Made by a program: the position numbers and the translations under genes. Under the pieces are notes generated by a model. It made no database searches. It was not told the origin of the DNA and saw only the letters and a list, made by a program, of their open reading frames with translations. Shown here piece after piece: positions 41,937 to 50,761 of a stretch of DNA of 64,000 nucleotides. Each line of letters opens with the position of its first letter. Position 1 is the first letter of the stretch. Source of the stretch: Kineococcus xinjiangensis (GTDB lineage: Bacteria > Actinomycetota > Actinomycetes > Actinomycetales > Kineococcaceae). The stretch spans positions 1 to 64,000 of the forward strand of contig NZ_PTJD01000015.1 of NCBI RefSeq assembly GCF_002934625.1, written 5' to 3'.

Positions 41937-44558
41937 GTGGCCACTCCCGCGGCAGGCCCGAGGGCCCGCACCGCCGCCTGGGCCGCCGCGTTCGTCCTCG
42001 CGGCGCTGGTGGGCAGGGCCACGCGCCTGGAGATGCCGCCCTTCGCGTTCGTGTGGCCGGCGGCCGGGGTGGGGATCCTGTGGCTGCTCCTCGCCCCACG
42101 CAGCCGCCGCTACCGCGTCGAGCTGCCGGTGCTGGCCGTGGCCGCCTTCCTGGTGAACCTCGTCACCGGTGCCCCGCCCGCCCTGGCGCTGGCGTTCATG
42201 CTGGCCAACTCGGTCAACGCGGTGGTGGGGGCAGCCGTCCTCCAGCGGCTGAGCCCGCGCAGCCCGTACGCGCTGCGCGACACCCGCGGGCTCGTCGTCC
42301 TCGGCGTGGCCGCCCTCGCCGGGGCGGCCGCCAGCGCGCCGGTGAGCGTGGCGGTGACGCTCCTCGACGACGCCTCACGCACTGCATCGATGGCGGTGCT
42401 GTGGGTCCTGCGCTACGGGACGAGCAGCGGCGTCGTGATGGGCCTGGTCCTCGCGTGGCGGGCCCGGCTGGAGGAGCGGCGCCGGGGGGAGCAGGTGCCC
42501 GGGCCCCGCCTGCGGGAGGCGGCCGGGGTCCTGGCCGTCTCCCTCGCCGTGCACGCCGCCGTGTTCAGCCAGCGCCCGGAGTACGCCTTCGCCTTCCTCG
42601 TCCTGCCGGCGATCGTGCTGGTCGGCTGGCGCCTCGGCCCCGCCTGGACCGCCGCGCACGGCGCGCTGACCGCGGCGTTCGCCGTGGCCGCGACCATGGT
42701 CGGGCGGGGCCCGTTCGCCGGTCTCGAGTCGCTGCCGCTGCGCACGGCCGTGGTGCAGGCGTTCATCGGCGTGACCGGCCTCGTCGGGCTGGCGCTGAGC
42801 ATCGAGGTGCGCCAGCGGCACGCGGCCCTGCGCGACTCCCAGCGCCGCGGCGACGCGCTGGAGCGGACCCTGCAGAGCGCCGTCGTGGGCAACGCCCTGC
42901 TCCACCTGGACCCGGGGCGCCGCGGCCGCGTCCACTACGCCAACCCGGCGCTGCGCAGGTGGTGGGGCGACGAGGAGGGCCGCGTGCTGCAGGGGTGGTC
43001 CTGGCTGGACGTCCTCGACCCGGCGGACCGCGCGGCGTTCGAGCGGGTCCTCGACGACCTCGCGGAGGGCCGCGCCACCGCGTGGGACGGCGAACTGCGC
43101 CACCGCACCCTCGACGGCGAGGAGCGGTTCTGCCGGGCGGCCGCCGCGCGGCTGGACCTGCCCGCCACCGAGGGCGGGCGCGCGGAGGAGCCGCTGGCCA
43201 ACCTCCAGCTCGTCGACATCACCGAGCGGAAGGCCCTCGAGGCGCGCCTCGTCCACCAGGCGCTGCACGACCAGCTCACCGGCCTGCCCAACCGGCTCCT
43301 GCTCGCCGAGCGGCTGGAGCAGGGTCTGGCCTCGCTGCCGCGCACCGGCCGCACGCTCGCCCTGATCTTCTTCGACCTCGACCACTTCAAGCGGATCAAC
43401 GACTCCCTCGGCCACGCCGCGGGCGACGAGGTGCTGAGCACCGTCGCCGTCCGGCTCACGGCCGGGGTCCGGCCGAACGACACGGTGGCCCGCATCGGCG
43501 GTGACGAGTTCGTCGTGTGCTGCCCCGACATCGACGTCGCCGAGCACGTCTCGGTCGTGGCGGCCCGGCTGCTCGCCGCCGTGCGCAGGCCGGTGACCGT
43601 GGCGGGCCGAGAGGTGGAGGTCGGCATCAGCGCCGGCATCACCCTGGCCCGCCCCGGCGCGACGGCCGCCGACCTCCTGCGGGAGTCGGACACGGCCATG
43701 TACGAGGCGAAGTCGGCGGGGCGGGGGCGGTTCGAGTTCTTCACCGAGTCCCTGTTCGACCGGGCCAGGCGGGGCCTGGAGCTGGAGGGGGAGCTGCGCC
43801 GCGCCGTCGCCGCCGGACAGTTCGTGCTGCACTACCAGCCGATCGTGGACCTCGCCTCGGGGCGGGTGCTGGCGGCGGAGGCCCTCGTGCGCTGGGAGCA
43901 CCCCTCCCGCGGGCTGCTGCTCCCGGGCGAGTGGCTGGAGGTGGCGGAGAACTGCGGTCTGATGCCGCAGCTCGGCGCGCTGCTGCTGCGGGACGCGGTG
44001 CGGCAGTGGCCCCAGCTGGCCGCGGTGCACGGCCCGGAGGTGTCGGTGCACGTGAACGTGAGCGCCTCGCAGCTGCGCGACGACGGCATCCTCGACACGA
44101 TCACCGAGGCGCTGCGCGAGAGCGGCACCCCGGCGGAGCACGTCGTGCTGGAGCTGACGGAGACGCAGCTGCTGACGGTGCGGGAGTCCCTGGTGGCCAA
44201 CCTGGACAGCATCCGGGACCTCGGGGTGCGCCTGGCCGTCGACGACTTCGGCACCGGGTACTCCTCCCTGACCCAGCTGACCTCCCTGCCGATCGACGAG
44301 GTGAAGATCGACCGCCGGTTCGTGGCGGCGATGGGGACGGAGCCGCGCAGCCGGGCGGTGGTGCACGCCGTGATCGCGATGGCGCGGGAGATGGGGCTGC
44401 CCGTGGTGGCCGAGGGCGTGGAGACGCAGGAGACGGCGGAACTGCTGGCGCGGGCGGGCTGCCCGGCGGCGCAGGGGTTCCTGTGGGGCCGGCCCGGCCA
44501 GGTGATCGACCTGCGCTCCGCCCCCGTGCCGGAGGGCGCTTCCCGCGCCTCTCGATAG
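41937..44558 (+). CDS. MASE1-PAS-GGDEF-EAL cyclic-di-GMP enzyme
   Basis: The 873-residue protein begins with a MASE1-type membrane sensor of about eight segments (PFAFVWPAAGVGILWLLL, RYRVELPVLAVAAFLVN), followed by a PAS domain (about 300-440), GGDEF (521-525, GGDEF) and EAL (648-650; EALVRWEHP, ELTETQL, DDFGTGYSS, KIDRRF, AEGVET). Both active sites look intact. I chose GTG 41937, six bases after GGAGG. It is the largest c-di-GMP protein in the window. Confidence 0.9.
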   Translation: MATPAAGPRARTAAWAAAFVLAALVGRATRLEMPPFAFVWPAAGVGILWLLLAPRSRRYRVELPVLAVAAFLVNLVTGAPPALALAFMLANSVNAVVGAAVLQRLSPRSPYALRDTRGLVVLGVAALAGAAASAPVSVAVTLLDDASRTASMAVLWVLRYGTSSGVVMGLVLAWRARLEERRRGEQVPGPRLREAAGVLAVSLAVHAAVFSQRPEYAFAFLVLPAIVLVGWRLGPAWTAAHGALTAAFAVAATMVGRGPFAGLESLPLRTAVVQAFIGVTGLVGLALSIEVRQRHAALRDSQRRGDALERTLQSAVVGNALLHLDPGRRGRVHYANPALRRWWGDEEGRVLQGWSWLDVLDPADRAAFERVLDDLAEGRATAWDGELRHRTLDGEERFCRAAAARLDLPATEGGRAEEPLANLQLVDITERKALEARLVHQALHDQLTGLPNRLLLAERLEQGLASLPRTGRTLALIFFDLDHFKRINDSLGHAAGDEVLSTVAVRLTAGVRPNDTVARIGGDEFVVCCPDIDVAEHVSVVAARLLAAVRRPVTVAGREVEVGISAGITLARPGATAADLLRESDTAMYEAKSAGRGRFEFFTESLFDRARRGLELEGELRRAVAAGQFVLHYQPIVDLASGRVLAAEALVRWEHPSRGLLLPGEWLEVAENCGLMPQLGALLLRDAVRQWPQLAAVHGPEVSVHVNVSASQLRDDGILDTITEALRESGTPAEHVVLELTETQLLTVRESLVANLDSIRDLGVRLAVDDFGTGYSSLTQLTSLPIDEVKIDRRFVAAMGTEPRSRAVVHAVIAMAREMGLPVVAEGVETQETAELLARAGCPAAQGFLWGRPGQVIDLRSAPVPEGASRASR

Positions 44559-44621
44559 GCGCTCGGTAGGCGCCCGGCGGGACGGCACGCAGGTGTCGGA
44601 CCCGGCTGGTACCAAGGAGCC

Positions 44622-45698
44622 GTGCCAGCTCCCGCGACCGGCAGGCCCCTCCTCGACGTGCGCCGCCTGTGGGCGGAGCCCGCCGCCCTCGCCAGCCCCC
44701 GTGGGCAGCAGGTGCGCGGGCGGTTCCCCGGCGCGGAGGTCGTGGAGGTGGAGTCGCACTGGGGCATCCCCGGCCTGCACGGCAACGCCGGCAACGTCGA
44801 GCGCTGGGTCCGGGTGAAGACGGAGGACCTCGTGCTGGGGGTGAAGAAGTCCCTGGCCGCGCGCCCCAACGGCCGCTCCGCGGACTTCATCGCCCCCTCC
44901 ACCGCCAACGGCTGCGCGATGGCGTGCGCCTACTGCTACGTGCCGCGGCGGAAGGGCTACGCCAACCCCGTCACCGTGTTCACCAACATCGACGACATCA
45001 CCGGCTACCTCGCCCGCCACATCCGCAGGCAGGGCCCGAAGCCGGAACCGAACCAGTGCGACCCCTCGGCGTGGGTGTACGACCTCGGCGAGAACAGCGA
45101 CTGCTCCGTCGACGCCCTCGTCAGCGACAACGTCGCCGACCTGGTCGCCCTGTTCCGGGAGGAGCCGGGCGCGAAGGCGTCGTTCGCCACGAAGTACGTC
45201 AACCGCGGCCTGCTCGACCTCGACCCCCGCGGCCGCACCCGCATCCGGTTCTCGGTGATGCCCCCGGCGGACGCGAAGCAGCTCGACCTGCGCACCACGC
45301 CCGTGCCGCAGCGCATCGCGGCCGTGGACGACTTCGTCGCGGCGGGCTACGAGGTGCACCTGAACCTCTCCCCCGTCGTCCTGCGCGGCGGCTGGCTGCA
45401 CGACTGGGCGGAACTGCTCACCCACATCGACGACGTCCTCTCCCCGGCCGCGAAGGCCCAGGCCGCCGCCGAGGTGATCCTGCTGACCCACAACGAGGAC
45501 CTGCACGAGGTGAACCTCGGCTGGCACCCCCGCGCGGAGCGGGTGCTGTGGCGCCCGGACCTGCAGGAGCGCAAACGCTCGGAGAACGGCGCGGTGAACG
45601 TGCGCTACGACCGCGCGAACAAGGGCCGCGCCGTGCAGGCGGTGCGCGACCTCGTGGCCCGGCACGCGCCGTGGCTGCCCATCCGCTACGCGTTCTGA
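44622..45698 (+). CDS. Spore photoproduct lyase family radical SAM protein
   Basis: The 358-residue product has Cys98-x3-Cys102-x2-Cys105 (CAMACAYC) followed by YVPRRKGYANP, which fits the radical-SAM cluster loop of spore photoproduct lyase. Other cysteines, Cys146 and Cys161, are candidates for the hydrogen-donor position. In sporulating bacilli the enzyme repairs 5-thyminyl-5,6-dihydrothymine; non-spore-forming actinobacteria carry relatives of less certain role. GTG 44622 has AAGGAG close upstream. Confidence 0.8.
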   Translation: MPAPATGRPLLDVRRLWAEPAALASPRGQQVRGRFPGAEVVEVESHWGIPGLHGNAGNVERWVRVKTEDLVLGVKKSLAARPNGRSADFIAPSTANGCAMACAYCYVPRRKGYANPVTVFTNIDDITGYLARHIRRQGPKPEPNQCDPSAWVYDLGENSDCSVDALVSDNVADLVALFREEPGAKASFATKYVNRGLLDLDPRGRTRIRFSVMPPADAKQLDLRTTPVPQRIAAVDDFVAAGYEVHLNLSPVVLRGGWLHDWAELLTHIDDVLSPAAKAQAAAEVILLTHNEDLHEVNLGWHPRAERVLWRPDLQERKRSENGAVNVRYDRANKGRAVQAVRDLVARHAPWLPIRYAF

Positions 45699-46282
45699 CG
45701 CACCGTGCGCACGTTCATCCGCTCGCCGGGGCGCGCGAAGATGCTGAGGACCTCCGCGGGCTCGTTCCCGGCGGAGCCGAACCAGTGCGGCACCCGGGCG
45801 TCGAAGTCGGCGACGTCGCCGGGGGCGAGCACCCAGTCCTCGTCCCCGACGAGGAGCCGCATGCGGCCGGAGAGGACGTAGATCCACCCGCGGCCGTCGT
45901 GCGCCCGCGGGTGCGGGCGGGCCTCCCCCGCCGGGAGGACGATCTTCCACGCCTGCATGGCGGCGCGCTGCCGGGTCAGCGGGACGACCATCCGCCCCTT
46001 GAGGTGACCGGGCCTCAGCCGCAAGCGCGGGTCTCCGACGTCGGGCGCGCCCACGAGGTCGTCCAGCGGGACCTGGTACGCCTGCGACAGCGCGAGGAGC
46101 AGTTCCAGCGTCGGCCGGCGCTGCCCCGTCTCGAGCCGCGACAGGGTGCTCTTGGAGATGCCGGTGGCCTCCGCGAGCTCCACGAGGGTGGTGCCGCGTT
46201 CGGCGCGGAGCCGCTTGAGCCGGGCCCCGACCTGCTGGAGCACGGCGGTGACGGCCGTCGACGTGTCGTCCACGGCGCTCAT
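45686..46282 (-). CDS. XRE-family regulator with cupin domain
   Basis: The 198-residue protein has a helix-turn-helix of XRE type (about 18-75; RLKRLRAERGTTLVELAEATGISKSTLSRLETGQRRPTLELLL) and a C-terminal cupin (about 110-190; DGRGWIYVLSGRMRLLVGDEDWVLAPGDVADFDARVPHWFG). Members respond to small ligands bound in the cupin. Its start ATG 46282 is 69 bases from the divergent small membrane protein, a likely regulated partner. Its 3' end overlaps the photolyase-like gene by 13 bases. Confidence 0.86.
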   Translation of the reverse strand: MSAVDDTSTAVTAVLQQVGARLKRLRAERGTTLVELAEATGISKSTLSRLETGQRRPTLELLLALSQAYQVPLDDLVGAPDVGDPRLRLRPGHLKGRMVVPLTRQRAAMQAWKIVLPAGEARPHPRAHDGRGWIYVLSGRMRLLVGDEDWVLAPGDVADFDARVPHWFGSAGNEPAEVLSIFARPGERMNVRTVRQNA

Positions 46283-46351
46283 CCCAGCGGCGATTCCCGG
46301 AAACGGCAACGTTCGTCGACGTGCGGTCCGCGCCGTTGCAGCCTGGCCGGC

Positions 46352-46618
46352 ATGAGCATCCGAACTCCCGCCGGGACCACCCGGACCATCCCCGCCGGCC
46401 CGCCGAGCAGGCACCAGCTGGCCCTGATGATCTGGCTCGCCGTCTTCCCCACCCTCACCGTCCTCAACCTGGTCCTCGGGAACTGGCTCAGCACCCTGGG
46501 GCCGCTCCCGCGCACCTTCGTGCTCACCACCGTCGCGGTGCCGATCGTCGTCTACGGGCTCATGCCGCCGCTGCACCGGCTTCGCGCCCGCCTGCTGCAC
46601 CCCGCCGCGGACACCTGA
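46352..46618 (+). CDS. Small membrane protein (88 aa), divergent from the XRE-cupin regulator
   Basis: The 88-residue product has a Thr/Pro-rich N-terminus and two hydrophobic segments (about 30-50 and 58-78) ending in a basic tail. The pattern (IWLAVFPTLTVLNLVLGNWL... PLPRTFVLTTVAVPIVVYGLMPPL) resembles membrane tails found fused to or beside antibiotic-biosynthesis-monooxygenase proteins in actinobacteria; the role is unknown. ATG 46352 is the start. Confidence 0.7.
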   Translation: MSIRTPAGTTRTIPAGPPSRHQLALMIWLAVFPTLTVLNLVLGNWLSTLGPLPRTFVLTTVAVPIVVYGLMPPLHRLRARLLHPAADT

Positions 46619-46666
46619 GCCACCAGGGAAAACGCCTCGCCACCGGCCGGCCCGCCCCGTAACGTC

Positions 46667-46699
46667 GAGGGCCGCCCGCCGCTCGCGCGGGCGGCCCTC
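46667..46699 (+). terminator. Perfect hairpin between the small membrane protein and rtcB
   Basis: Arms of 13 bases (46667-46679 and 46687-46699) pair perfectly around a seven-base loop, 48 bases past the upstream stop. It insulates rtcB. Confidence 0.75.
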
Positions 46700-46750
46700 C
46701 CCGCGCCGCAGGACCGCTGCCGCGCGCCCGCACGAGACCAGGAGTCCCCC

Positions 46751-47938
46751 GTGAACGAGTTCCCCGTCCCGCTGAGCGGCGCGCAGGCGGAGACCCTCAT
46801 GTGGGCGCACGAGCACGAGGTGGAGCACGCGGCGCTGAACCAGCTCCGCGGCATCAGCCGGCTGCCGTGGGTGCGCGGCGTGCGCGTCATGCCGGACGTG
46901 CACCTGGGAAAGGGCGCCACCGTCGGCTCGGTCATCGCCATGCGCGACGCCCTCAGCCCGTCCGCCGTCGGCGTGGACATCGGCTGCGGGGTGGCCGCGG
47001 TGCGCACCAGCCTGACGGTGGAGGACCTCCCCGACGACCTCGCCCCGCTGCGCTCGGCGATCGAGGCGGCGGTTCCCGTGGGCTTCAGCGCGCACGAGCG
47101 CGACGTGGACCTGCGCCCGCTGCGCCTGGCGCAGCGGGGAACCGGCCTGTGGCGCCGCTTCGGCGACCTGCACCCCGGCGTGCAGGACCGCGAGACCCGG
47201 GCCCACCACCAGCTCGGCACCCTCGGCGGCGGCAACCACTTCATCGAGGTGTGCGCGTCGACGTCGGGGCAGGTGTGGCTGACCCTGCACAGCGGGTCCC
47301 GCAACATCGGCAAGGAGATCGCGGAGCGGCACATCGCCGCGGCGAAGGTGCTGCGCCACAACGTCGGCCTGCCCGACCGCGACTTGGCGGTGTTCCTCGC
47401 CGGGACCCCGGAGATGGACGCCTACCGCCGTGACCTGGACTGGGCGCAGGACTACGCCGCCCTCTCCCGGGAGGTGATGCTCGCGCTGCTGGAGGGGGTG
47501 CTGCGGCGGGCGTTCCCGGCGGTGGTGTTCTCCGAGCGCATCTCCATCCACCACAACTACGTGACGGAGGAGGTCGTGGACGGCGAGCGGCTGCTCGTCA
47601 CCCGCAAGGGTGCGATCCGGGCGGGTGCCGGCACGCTGGGCCTGATCCCCGGTTCCATGGGGGTGGGCAGCTACGTGGTGCGCGGCAAGGGCGACCCCCG
47701 CTCCTACTGGAGCGCCTCGCACGGGGCCGGGCGGCGGATGAGCCGCGGTGAGGCGAAGCGCCGGTTCACCACCGCCGACCTCGCGGAGCAGACCCGCGGG
47801 GTGGAGAGCCGCAAGGACGCTGGGGTCCTCGACGAGGCACCGGGCGCCTACAAGGACCTGGCGGCGGTCATCGCCGCGCAGGAGGACCTCGTGGAGGTGG
47901 TCGAGCACCTGCGGCCCCTCGTCTGCGTCAAGGGGTGA
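46751..47938 (+). CDS. rtcB: RtcB-family RNA ligase
   Basis: The 395-residue protein has the RtcB signatures: MPDVHLGKG, VGVDIGCGV (Asp76, Cys79 as metal ligands), LGGGNHFIEV, LHSGSRNIG and SASHGAGRRMSRGEAKR, with the His of SHGAGR as the guanylylation site. It joins 2',3'-cyclic phosphate or 3'-phosphate RNA to 5'-OH ends using GTP and Mn. The N-terminus is shorter than in some homologues. GTG 46751 follows AGGAGTCCCCC. No RtcA cyclase or archease gene is nearby. Confidence 0.92.
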   Translation: MNEFPVPLSGAQAETLMWAHEHEVEHAALNQLRGISRLPWVRGVRVMPDVHLGKGATVGSVIAMRDALSPSAVGVDIGCGVAAVRTSLTVEDLPDDLAPLRSAIEAAVPVGFSAHERDVDLRPLRLAQRGTGLWRRFGDLHPGVQDRETRAHHQLGTLGGGNHFIEVCASTSGQVWLTLHSGSRNIGKEIAERHIAAAKVLRHNVGLPDRDLAVFLAGTPEMDAYRRDLDWAQDYAALSREVMLALLEGVLRRAFPAVVFSERISIHHNYVTEEVVDGERLLVTRKGAIRAGAGTLGLIPGSMGVGSYVVRGKGDPRSYWSASHGAGRRMSRGEAKRRFTTADLAEQTRGVESRKDAGVLDEAPGAYKDLAAVIAAQEDLVEVVEHLRPLVCVKG

Positions 47939-47949
47939 GTTCAGGTGCG

Positions 47950-47989
47950 AGCGGTCCCGGCCCGGCGTTCCGTCCGGGCCGGGACCGCT
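47950..47989. terminator. Perfect 16-bp convergent terminator between rtcB and the polyester hydrolase gene
   Basis: Arms at 47950-47965 and 47974-47989 pair perfectly around an eight-base loop, in the gap between two convergent stops. It should stop transcription from both sides. Confidence 0.85.
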
Positions 47990-47996
47990 GCCCGGG

Positions 47997-48878
47997 TCAG
48001 TGCGGGCAGGTGGCGCGGTACTCCAGGACGATGCTGTCCGGCGCCGGCGGCGGGCAGAGGAACTGGTCGTAGCGGGTGTCGTCGTCGACGAACCGCTTGA
48101 GCCAGGCGATGCTCTGCCTCGCGACCGTGGTGTTGGTCGAGTTCACGCTGGTCGGTGCGCTGTGGCTCGCCCCGCGCAGTTCGAGGTAGGCCTTCTCCGG
48201 GGTCGCGGTGAGGCTGCCGTAGAACGGCTCGGCGTGCTGGGAGACGGGAGCGACGCTGTCCCGCTCCGCTCCGACGATGAACGTCGGGGTGGTGACCTCG
48301 GGCCACGTCTTGTCCGTGTTCCACGGGGTGAGCGGGATGACGGCCTGCAGGGAGGGGTCGTCCTTCGCGGCCTCCAGCGCGCCGCCGCCGCCCATGGAGT
48401 GGCCCATCACGGCGAGCCGCGTGGGGTCGATGCGCCCGCGCACGCTGCTGGACTGCGTGAGGTACCGCAGGGCCGCGCGCAACTGGTCGCCGCGGGAGGA
48501 GGGCTGGTCGTAGCGGCTGTTCGTGTCGATGGTGATGACGACGAACCCCTGCGAGGCCAGCCGGGGACCGAGCCACGCGACGCTGGACTGCGTCGCCGTG
48601 AACCCCGGGGAGATGGCCACCGCGCCGAAGGTTCCCGCCGAGGTGGTCGTGGGGTAGTAGATGGTCCCCCCGCCGAACCCGCTGACGCGGTAGCGCGAGA
48701 CCGAGGTCTGGGCGATGGCGAAGGGCCCCTGCACGGCCTCGACGGAAGCGCGCGTCGGAGCCGGGCCGCGCTCGTAGGGGCTGGCCGCCATCGCCGGAGC
48801 GGGCGCGACGAACAGGGGCAGCGCGGCCAGCACGGAGGCGGCCAGGGGCAGGCGGAAGGCACGGGACGTCGAGGGCAT
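47997..48878 (-). CDS. Secreted polyester hydrolase (cutinase/PETase-like)
   Basis: The 293-residue product matches the polyester-hydrolase (type I cutinase, PETase-like) family. It has a signal peptide (about 1-31, cleavage after AMA), mature start ASPYERGP, the nucleophile box GHSMGGGG (Ser161), Asp207 in AERDSVAPV and His239 in GASH. Oxyanion residues are Phe93 (PGFTATQ) and Met162. Trp186 in PLTPW matches the substrate-clamping Trp. Cys275 and Cys291 fit the conserved disulfide of family members (QFLCP…TCP). It lacks the second disulfide and the Ser214/Ile218-type pair of the Ideonella enzyme, keeping His/Phe at those positions (SQHAEPFY). Activity on cutin, PET or PHA is inferred. Its promoter at 48990-49018 and a 105-base leader precede ATG 48878. 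Confidence 0.9.
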   Translation of the reverse strand: MPSTSRAFRLPLAASVLAALPLFVAPAPAMAASPYERGPAPTRASVEAVQGPFAIAQTSVSRYRVSGFGGGTIYYPTTTSAGTFGAVAISPGFTATQSSVAWLGPRLASQGFVVITIDTNSRYDQPSSRGDQLRAALRYLTQSSSVRGRIDPTRLAVMGHSMGGGGALEAAKDDPSLQAVIPLTPWNTDKTWPEVTTPTFIVGAERDSVAPVSQHAEPFYGSLTATPEKAYLELRGASHSAPTSVNSTNTTVARQSIAWLKRFVDDDTRYDQFLCPPPAPDSIVLEYRATCPH

Positions 48879-48989
48879 CGACAGGTCTCTTCTCCTCGGG
48901 CGGCGACGGGAAGTTCGCCGGCGGGCGCGGGTGAGCGGCTGCACCGGGGTTCGCCGAGCGACCGGTTCCGGGTGCAGCCGGCACCTCTG

Positions 48990-49018
48990 AACCTACGTTT
49001 GCTCTACCACCCGGTCAA
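48990..49018 (-). promoter_or_regulatory. Sigma-70-type promoter of the polyester hydrolase gene
   Basis: On the minus strand TTGACC (49018-49013) and TAGGTT (48995-48990) are spaced by 17 bases. Transcription would begin near 48983 and leave about 105 untranslated bases before ATG 48878. Confidence 0.6.
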
Positions 49019-49135
49019 CCCCCCACCACCGGCGTTTCCGGTCGCGCAGCGTCCCGGTCCTGGTCGCTCGCGGTGACAGCATGCGCATCGCGCCGGCCCG
49101 ATCCCAGGTGCCGTCCGGGGCCGGCCGCTCCCGCC

Positions 49136-49912
49136 TCACCCGGCAGCCGGCTCCCGCACCAGCCAGGCGCTGAGGTAGCGGGTCGTCCCCGTCTGCAGGC
49201 CGACGAAGTTCTGCGTCCCCTCGACGCCGGCGAAGGGCCGGATCGCGGAGCGGAACGGCCGCGGGATCCAGGCGTCGATGAGGCCGAGCTTGCGGGCGTT
49301 GTCGGCGCGCATCGCCCGCAGCACCTCCTCGGAGACGTCGAGCTCCCGGCGCAGCGCGAGACCCGACTCCGCCAGTTCCCGGCGCAGCGCCGCGACGCGC
49401 CCGGCGGGACGCAGGTCCGCCCAGTAGAGGCTCCCGCCGGGACGAAGCACGCGGCGGACCTCGGAGAGGAAGGCGGGCACGGAGCTGTAGCAGTGGGAGG
49501 ACTCGACGTTCACCACGGCGTCGAAGCTGCCGTCGGGGAACGGCAGGGCCAGCGCGTCACCGTGGACGAAGGACAGCCCCGGACCGGCGCGGTGCCGGGC
49601 GCACAACGCGACGGCCCGCGCCGAGAAGTCGAGCCCGACGACAGAGCGGGGCCCCCGGTAGCGGCTGAGGTAGGAGGCGCCACCGCCGCGCCCGGAGCCG
49701 ACCTCGAGGACGTCGCAGCCGCTCACGTCCCCTGCGACCACGTGCTCGTAGAGCTGGATGCAGAGACGGTCCGGCTCGTCGCGCGGTTCCAGCCGCAGGG
49801 GCGACGGCTCGGGCGGGGCGTACCCGTAGTTCATGAAGGTCCACTCGGGCTGGCGCACCCGGGCCGCCAGCAGTTCGTAGCAGGCCCGCCACGCCAGTCG
49901 CCGTGCGTCCAT
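49136..49912 (-). CDS. SAM-dependent methyltransferase (lipid-type)
   Basis: The 258-residue product has motif I DVLEVGSGRGGGASYL, then SVVGLDFS, a GDALALPFPDGSFDAVVNVES motif II/III and VLRPGGSLYWADLRP. Overall it resembles phthiotriol/phenolphthiotriol-dimycocerosate methyltransferases and related fatty-acid-derived substrates. The actual substrate is unknown. It lies eight bases past the PHA-depolymerase-like gene on the same strand, so the two are likely co-transcribed; ATG 49912 is the start. Confidence 0.82.
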   Translation of the reverse strand: MDARRLAWRACYELLAARVRQPEWTFMNYGYAPPEPSPLRLEPRDEPDRLCIQLYEHVVAGDVSGCDVLEVGSGRGGGASYLSRYRGPRSVVGLDFSARAVALCARHRAGPGLSFVHGDALALPFPDGSFDAVVNVESSHCYSSVPAFLSEVRRVLRPGGSLYWADLRPAGRVAALRRELAESGLALRRELDVSEEVLRAMRADNARKLGLIDAWIPRPFRSAIRPFAGVEGTQNFVGLQTGTTRYLSAWLVREPAAG

Positions 49913-49920
49913 GGCCGAGG

Positions 49921-50745
49921 CTATCGCCGGGCGCTGCCCGCCCGCTCGGGACCGAGGAACCCGCCGATGGCCGCCGCCGCCTCCGCCGCGGCCTCCAGCA
50001 GCAGCAGGTGCCCGGCCCCGCGGACGACGTGCACCCGCGCCTGCGGGAGCAGCGCCCCCAGCAGCGTTGCGTTGCAGACGGGGACGAGGGGGTCCTCCCC
50101 GCCGGTGAGGACGAGCGCAGGGGCCCTGAGCCGGGACAGCCACGGCAGGCTGGACCACAGGAGGGCCGCCTGGAGCTGGCCGGCGTAGGAGGCCGGGTGC
50201 ACGGGCTGGGCGTAGCGGCGGGCGTACCGCTCCAGGTCGGCGGGGCGCCGCGCGAGCCGGCCCCCGAAGAGGTGCGGTGCGGCGGAGCGCATCCAGTTCG
50301 GGTCCGCCATCTGCGGCAGCGTGAGCAGTGCGTACGCGAGGGCGCTGCCGGGCACGGAGCCCACCCCGACACCGGTCGCCACGAGCACGAGGCGCCGCAC
50401 CGCCCCGGGGACGTCCCGGGCCAGCTGCTGGGCGACCATGCCCCCGAAGGAGAAGCCGAGCACGTCGGCGCGGGCGACCCCGAGCCGGGCGAGGACCCCG
50501 GCGGCGATCCTCGCCTGGTCGTGGATCGACAGCGGGGCGTTCGCCGGCGGGCTGGCACCGCAGCCCGGGGCGTCGTAGGCGATGGTGGCGATCCCCGGCG
50601 GCAGCTGCTCCCGCAGGGGCTCCCACATCGCGCGGCCACCGCCGACGCCGTTGAGCAGCAGCAGGGGCGATTCGCCCTCGGTCACGTCCACGGCCACCCG
50701 GTGGTGGCCGATCTCGAGCAGTTCCCGGCGTGCGTGCACGGCCAC
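49921..50745 (-). CDS. PHA-depolymerase-like alpha/beta hydrolase
   Basis: The 274-residue protein begins near a VTEGESPLLLLNGVGGG core, has nucleophile box GFSFGG (Ser99), an Asp in TGGEDPLVPV and His in GAGHLLLLE. It lacks a signal peptide. The blocks PLLLLNGVGG and ATGVGVGSVPGS resemble intracellular poly(3-hydroxyalkanoate) depolymerases, but other esterases share the fold. Its place in the operon with a phasin-like gene supports a role in granule mobilisation (inference). Start: GTG 50745. Confidence 0.72.
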   Translation of the reverse strand: MAVHARRELLEIGHHRVAVDVTEGESPLLLLNGVGGGRAMWEPLREQLPPGIATIAYDAPGCGASPPANAPLSIHDQARIAAGVLARLGVARADVLGFSFGGMVAQQLARDVPGAVRRLVLVATGVGVGSVPGSALAYALLTLPQMADPNWMRSAAPHLFGGRLARRPADLERYARRYAQPVHPASYAGQLQAALLWSSLPWLSRLRAPALVLTGGEDPLVPVCNATLLGALLPQARVHVVRGAGHLLLLEAAAEAAAAIGGFLGPERAGSARR

Positions 50746-50761
50746 CGTTCCCGGGCGGCCG

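Noticed and set aside
44622-45698. Evidence of sporulation from the spore photoproduct lyase homologue
   Set aside because: Relatives occur in many non-sporulating actinobacteria and no other sporulation gene is present.
42375-45950. A 1191-codon minus frame opposite the MASE1 and photolyase-like genes
   Set aside because: It is antisense to two recognised proteins and shows no motif.
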